From positions 1 to 35,711 of the forward strand of contig NZ_NHRY01000062.1 of assembly GCF_002937115.1 (NCBI RefSeq): DNA of 35,711 nucleotides. The letters run 5' to 3'. This stretch comes from Rhodopila globiformis. Lineage in GTDB: Bacteria > Pseudomonadota > Alphaproteobacteria > Acetobacterales > Acetobacteraceae. Of this stretch, positions 32,112 to 35,711 are shown piece by piece. Both the position numbers and the translations under genes were made by a program. Under the pieces are notes generated by a model, which made no database searches, had not been told where the DNA came from, and worked only from the letters and a program-made list of their open reading frames with translations. The stretch's first letter is position 1. Each line of letters starts with the position of its first letter.

Positions 32112-32903
32112 ATGAGCATCGTTGGACAGGTCGAAAGCCTGTGGCGCTATCCGGTCAAGAGCATGCGCGGCGAACCGCTGCGGCAGGCCTATATCGGCTA
32201 CGCCGGGGTGTACGGCGACCGCCTGTATGCCTTCCACAGCACCACCGCTCGCCCCGCGCTACCCTACCTGACCGGACGCGTGCTGGAGGCGATGCTGCTC
32301 TACCAGCCAAGGTTCCGCTATCCGGACAAGGCGGCGCATCCGCCGAACCTGGCCGAGGCCCACTCGCTGCCGCCCGGTGCCGCTCCGGTCTATGCCGGCC
32401 CGGCCGATCTGGCGGTGGATGTCGAAACGCCGGACGGCGACCTGCTGGCCATCGACAGCCCCGCCCTGGCCGATCGGCTTGGCGCCGGCGGCGACGCGGT
32501 TGGGACGCTGACGTTACTGCGGTCCGACCGCGCCATGACGGACTGCCGCCCGGTCTCGCTGATTTCGGCCCAGACCGTCGCCGCCCTGGGCCGGGAGACC
32601 GGCGTGGCGCTGGACCGGCGCCGGTTCCGCGCCAATATTTGCCTCGATCTCGGCGGCGCCGCGGGCTTCGCGGAAGACGCGCTGCTGGGCCGCTCGCTGC
32701 AGATCGGCGGCCGGGTGGTTGTTACGGTGGTCGAGCGCGATCCGCGCTGCAAGATGATCACGCTCGATCCCGACACGGCGCAGCCGAGCCCCGAGGTGCT
32801 GCGCACCGTGGCCCGGGCGCATGACGGCAAGGCCGGCGTGTATGCCGCCGTGCTGGTCGACGGCACCATCCGCCCGGGCGACGCGGTCAGGCTGCTGACG
32901 TAA
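32112..32903 (+). CDS. MOSC domain-containing protein
   Basis: A 263-residue protein with an N-terminal MOSC_N-type beta barrel (VESLWRYPVKSMRGEPL, GVYGDRLYAFH) and a MOSC domain bearing the conserved cysteine region VVERDPRCKMITLDPDT. The family is related to the molybdenum cofactor sulfurase C-terminus and to molybdoenzymes that reduce N-hydroxylated compounds. ATG 32112 follows GGAGGAAAA. It appears monocistronic and converges on the glycosylase gene. Its substrate and partners are unknown. Confidence 0.85.
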   Translation: MSIVGQVESLWRYPVKSMRGEPLRQAYIGYAGVYGDRLYAFHSTTARPALPYLTGRVLEAMLLYQPRFRYPDKAAHPPNLAEAHSLPPGAAPVYAGPADLAVDVETPDGDLLAIDSPALADRLGAGGDAVGTLTLLRSDRAMTDCRPVSLISAQTVAALGRETGVALDRRRFRANICLDLGGAAGFAEDALLGRSLQIGGRVVVTVVERDPRCKMITLDPDTAQPSPEVLRTVARAHDGKAGVYAAVLVDGTIRPGDAVRLLT

Positions 32904-32971
32904 CATCGCCTGTTCCGGCAGCGAGACAGCGGCCGCCATGACGACGCCGGCGCGCTGTCGCCCGGTCCCGG

Positions 32972-33553
32972 CTATCTGCCCTGGCCAACCATTGCGCGGC
33001 TGAGGAACGCCGAGCCGGACAGGCCGAAGCGCCACGGCGTCTCAACCCCCTTGGTGATGCCGATGCGGCGCCCCACGCTGACCGCCACCGCGGCCGATCG
33101 GCCGTGCAGAGCGAACGGCGGGCTGTGCAGCGGATGGCCGTCGAGCGCGGCGGTGATCCCCAGCGCCTGGCACAGCCGCCCGGGGCCGTTGCACAGCTTG
33201 CGGATGTCGGACGTGCCGCGGCGTTGCTGCATGACCTCGATGCCTGCCACCGGCTGCAGCGCCCGGATCAGCACCGCGCTGCCCGGCTCGAGGCCGCAGA
33301 CCATGTTCAGGCACCAGTGAATGCCGTAGGAGCGATAGACATAGGCGCATCCCGGCGGCCCGAACATCGCGGCGTTGCGGCTGGTGCGGCCGCGGAAGCT
33401 GTGCGAGGCGGGGTCCTCGTGGTCGTAGGCTTCCGTCTCGACCACGATGCCGCCGGCGCCGTCCACCAGCAGGGTGACGCCGATCAGCGCCGGCGCGACG
33501 TCGCGGGCCGGGCGGCGGAAGAACGTCTCGGACAGGGCGTGGCCGAACGGCAT
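32972..33553 (-). CDS. DNA-3-methyladenine glycosylase (AAG/MPG family)
   Basis: A 193-residue monofunctional glycosylase that removes 3-methyladenine and related alkylated or deaminated bases. The family pattern VVETEAYDHEDPASHSFRG is present; by analogy with human AAG, Glu41 would activate water, Tyr43 intercalate and His51 contact the lesion. NAAMFGPPGCAYVYRSYGIH, NMVCGLEPGSAVLIRALQP and GPGRLCQALGI also match. The length is normal for bacterial members. The start at 33553 is the first Met before FGHALSETFFRRP. It converges on the MOSC gene and is divergent from the TrpF-like gene. Confidence 0.92.
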   Translation of the reverse strand: MPFGHALSETFFRRPARDVAPALIGVTLLVDGAGGIVVETEAYDHEDPASHSFRGRTSRNAAMFGPPGCAYVYRSYGIHWCLNMVCGLEPGSAVLIRALQPVAGIEVMQQRRGTSDIRKLCNGPGRLCQALGITAALDGHPLHSPPFALHGRSAAVAVSVGRRIGITKGVETPWRFGLSGSAFLSRAMVGQGR

Positions 33554-33691
33554 GGCCGGGCGATTGCACCCTGCGCCGCCCCGGCCGGTCAAGCGGGGCA
33601 TCCGTCCGCCCGGCGCGCGGTGCCACGCGACCGCTTGACGCCGCTCCCGGCACCGGCACGATGCGCGCCCCATCACGCCGCGGGGCCCGCC

Positions 33692-34354
33692 ATGTTGACG
33701 CAGATCTACGAGATTTCCAGCCCCGAGGAGGCCCGGGTGATCTCGGCCATCGGCGTCGATCACGTCGGCATCCTTGTCGGCAACGGCGAATTCCCGCGCG
33801 AGCAGCCGGTGGCCGCCGCCGCGACGATCGCCGCCGCCATTGCGCCGCCGGCGAAATTCTCCGCGCTGTTCCTGACCGCCGACACCGGCCTGGTCGAAGC
33901 CTGGGCGCGGGCGCTGCGCCCCGCCATCATCCACCTCGGCGCCAGCCCGGACCTGCTGGGGCCGGCGGCGACGGCGGCGCTGAAGCGGGCCCTGCCCGGC
34001 TGCGCGATCATGCGCAGCGTGCCGGTCTCGGACGAGGCCAGCCTGGCGATCGCCCGCAGCTATGACGGGATCGCCGACTGGCTGCTGCTCGACAGCCACC
34101 GCCCGCAGGACCGCCAGATCGGCGCGCTGGGCGTCACGCATGACTGGCGCATCAGCCGGCGCATCGTCGAGGCGGTCGGGGTGCCGGTGATTCTCGCCGG
34201 CGGCCTGGGGCCCGGCAACGTCGCCGAGGCGATCCAAGCGGTGCGCCCCGCCGGGGTGGATTCCAAGACCCGGACCGACCAGGACGGCTCGCACGCCAAG
34301 GATATCGAGCGGGTGCGCCGGTTCCACGCGGCCGCGCGGGCGGCGGTGGCTTGA
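33692..34354 (+). CDS. TrpF-like (phosphoribosylanthranilate isomerase family) protein
   Basis: A 220-residue (beta/alpha)8 protein resembling TrpF: LLLDSHRPQ, VPVILAGGLGPGNVAEAI and RPAGVDSKTRTD match the Asp-containing strand, phosphate loop and C-terminal strand. The N-terminal KICG motif, which holds the catalytic Cys of true TrpF, reads QIYEI here, and the GGTG phosphate loop reads GALG. It is therefore probably a paralogue with another or no isomerase activity, not the tryptophan enzyme. No trp genes are near. ATG 33692 is the first Met of the homologous region; no strong ribosome site is visible. Confidence 0.75.
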   Translation: MLTQIYEISSPEEARVISAIGVDHVGILVGNGEFPREQPVAAAATIAAAIAPPAKFSALFLTADTGLVEAWARALRPAIIHLGASPDLLGPAATAALKRALPGCAIMRSVPVSDEASLAIARSYDGIADWLLLDSHRPQDRQIGALGVTHDWRISRRIVEAVGVPVILAGGLGPGNVAEAIQAVRPAGVDSKTRTDQDGSHAKDIERVRRFHAAARAAVA

Positions 34355-34416
34355 CTGCGAGCCGCGGTCAGGACGAGGCGCGCGGTCGCCGCCATGACGA
34401 CAGGGCCAACCTCCGT

Positions 34417-35082
34417 TCAATCGTGCCGGTTGGCCTGGTTGACGAGCGTTTGCAATTGCGCTTCGGACAGCGCCCCCGGCGCGGTAGCGGCGCCGATCAC
34501 TAGGCTTGGCGTGCCCGGGAAGCCAAGCCGCCGGGCGTCGCCCTGGTTCTGGCGGAGCTGTGCCTCGATGTCGCGCTCGTGGGCCGCCAGGTCGCGGGCG
34601 AGCCGCGGCATGTCGATCCCGGCCTGTGCGAGCGCGGTGCGCATCATTGGCTCGTTCATGCTGGCTGGCAGCGCCATCAGGGCGTCGTGCGCGGGGAGGT
34701 ATTTGCCCTGCCACTGCGCGGCCAGGGCCCAGCGGGCCGCCGTGACCGAGATACCGCCCATGATCGGCCACTCCTTGAACACCACGCGCACGCGATTATC
34801 TTTTGCCGTCAACGATTCGAGCCGTGGCTGCATCATCCGGCAGGCGGGGCACCGATAGTCGAAAAACTCGACGACCGTCATGGCGCCCGCCGGATTGCCG
34901 GCGGTGGGAAGGTTCGGGTCCGAGACCACCTGCTGCGCGAGGGCGGGCGATATCTGCGTCACGGGGACCGGAGGTCCGCCCAGCAGCCGCGGTCCGTAAT
35001 GATAGGCCAGTGTGCCGCCGATGACTGCCAGAACGACAATCGCGGCGGCGATTGATCCATAACGGGGCACGCTTTGCTTCAC
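34417..35082 (-). CDS. DsbA-like thiol:disulfide oxidoreductase
   Basis: A 221-residue membrane-anchored thioredoxin-fold protein. After a GTG start (site GGAG upstream) comes a membrane helix (IAAAIVVLAVIGGTL, residues 11-25), then the thioredoxin domain with active site Cys78-Pro-Ala-Cys81 in FFDYRCPACRMM. An inserted helical region and the cis-Pro loop FPGTPSLVIG follow. This is the layout of DsbA/BdbD-type proteins that act on the periplasmic side. A longer frame upstream to 35244 has no leader-like features and is rejected. Substrates are unknown; no dsbB is nearby. Confidence 0.87.
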   Translation of the reverse strand: MKQSVPRYGSIAAAIVVLAVIGGTLAYHYGPRLLGGPPVPVTQISPALAQQVVSDPNLPTAGNPAGAMTVVEFFDYRCPACRMMQPRLESLTAKDNRVRVVFKEWPIMGGISVTAARWALAAQWQGKYLPAHDALMALPASMNEPMMRTALAQAGIDMPRLARDLAAHERDIEAQLRQNQGDARRLGFPGTPSLVIGAATAPGALSEAQLQTLVNQANRHD

Positions 35083-35431
35083 AGTCTGTCTCCACTCGTG
35101 GCCACGGTCGTCGGATGGCCGGCATTGCTCCGGAACCGCGACAAAACATACGCGTGGCGGTTCAAAGGCAGAAATGACAAAAAATCGTTGTCCGTAGCGA
35201 TCCTCCAGGCGGACCGGGACGTGCCGGGCCGCAGCGGGCGTCATGGCCCGGCGGCTGTTGCCGTTCCGTCCTGCCTGGCCGTGCTATACGGTTCCCGGGA
35301 AGCATTGTCGGTTTCATCACTCGTCAGGCCGCGCAGGCCACACCAGCAGTTGCGGGAAGACGGCCAGAGTTTCCCGGGCGCCGTATGACAGGCCGCCGCC
35401 CGGCCGAACGGGGACGGGTGCCCCGCGGTAT

Positions 35432-35542
35432 CTTGGCGTCTTGGCGTTGACAGGGACCGCGCAGCCGCTCCTGGCGGTGATGGGTGCGCAACACCGGCGG
35501 CCGGTGGGGATGGTCGCACCAATGAAACGCCAAGACGCCAAG
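35432..35542. repeat. CTTGGCG-type palindromic element
   Basis: Perfect 17-bp inverted arms CTTGGCGTCTTGGCGTT (35432-35448) and AACGCCAAGACGCCAAG (35526-35542) enclose 77 nt that also contain GGTGCG/CGCACC. Each arm is two CGCCAAG heptamers 8 bp apart. It lies in the gene-free stretch 35083-35675, where nothing else is recognisable. Confidence 0.8.
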
Positions 35543-35675
35543 TTCATGGCCAGCAATCCGCCGCCTGCCGCGATCGAGGGCATGATACCAACGGCCCCGA
35601 CCGTTGACTCGTCTGTGACTTGGAGCGACGCGGCGGTCCGTGATTCGCAGGCGTCTCCAAGACAGGGAGACAGCG

Positions 35676-35711
35676 ATGACCGTAGCGATCACCGGCCAGG
35701 ATCTCTCAGCC
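35676..35711 (+). CDS. start of an unidentified gene (partial)
   Basis: ATG at 35676 follows a good AGGGAGA site and opens MTVAITGQDLSA to the window edge. Twelve codons are too few to name a family. Confidence 0.45.
   Translation, partial: MTVAITGQDLSA

Overview
The window looks like chromosomal DNA from a GC-rich alphaproteobacterium, most likely a member of the Acetobacteraceae/Rhodospirillales. This is judged from strong G/C third-position use, a PetP/PetR-type MarR plus OmpR regulator pair, and dispersed palindromic repeats of a kind common in that group. The species cannot be named from sequence alone. No rRNA, tRNA or CRISPR array was seen.

Left edge (about 1-2590, minus strand, visibly lower GC): a small accessory module. 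A Gp37/Gp68-type three-Cys protein is translationally coupled to a TcmP partner and followed by a second TcmP-like gene that is cut by the end of an IS982-family element running off the window. A clear sigma70-type promoter precedes the module. From 2588 to 5054 there is an unknown protein, a 400-bp palindromic mosaic repeat and a flavin amine oxidase. From 5255 to 8854 there is a branched-chain aminotransferase divergent from a MarR regulator, a response regulator and an EnvZ-like kinase.

Centre (8861-25632): a metabolic and stress block that reads like a low-oxygen/energy-starvation regulon. It holds a tandem universal stress protein, then PHA synthase, a MaoC-phosphotransacetylase fusion and PPK2 (plus strand). 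On the minus strand are YidB-like, DUF3775-like, GH15 glucoamylase and two small unknown genes. A five-gene operon (acyl-CoA synthetase, E1 alpha, E1 beta, E2, acyl carrier protein) has an ATGA overlap at every junction, and dodecin, HdeD and Hsp20 follow. Imperfect FNR/FixK-like boxes lie about 66-73 bp upstream of three minus-strand transcription units in this block; one of these boxes also faces the PHA operon. This suggests common oxygen-linked control of carbon storage, polyphosphate, acetyl-CoA and stress genes.

Right part (25633-35711): a 1.5-kb gene-free stretch packed with repeats, then a short-chain dehydrogenase and a polyamine-type ABC transporter (binding protein, ATPase, one permease; a second permease is not seen). 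A mosaic repeat splits the ATPase and permease genes. Next come a MOSC protein, 3-methyladenine glycosylase, a TrpF-like protein lacking the usual catalytic Cys, a DsbA-like oxidoreductase, another palindromic repeat and the first codons of an unidentified gene. At least four families of long inverted repeats occur, and three of them have arms built from a shared heptamer pattern (CRCVRAG).
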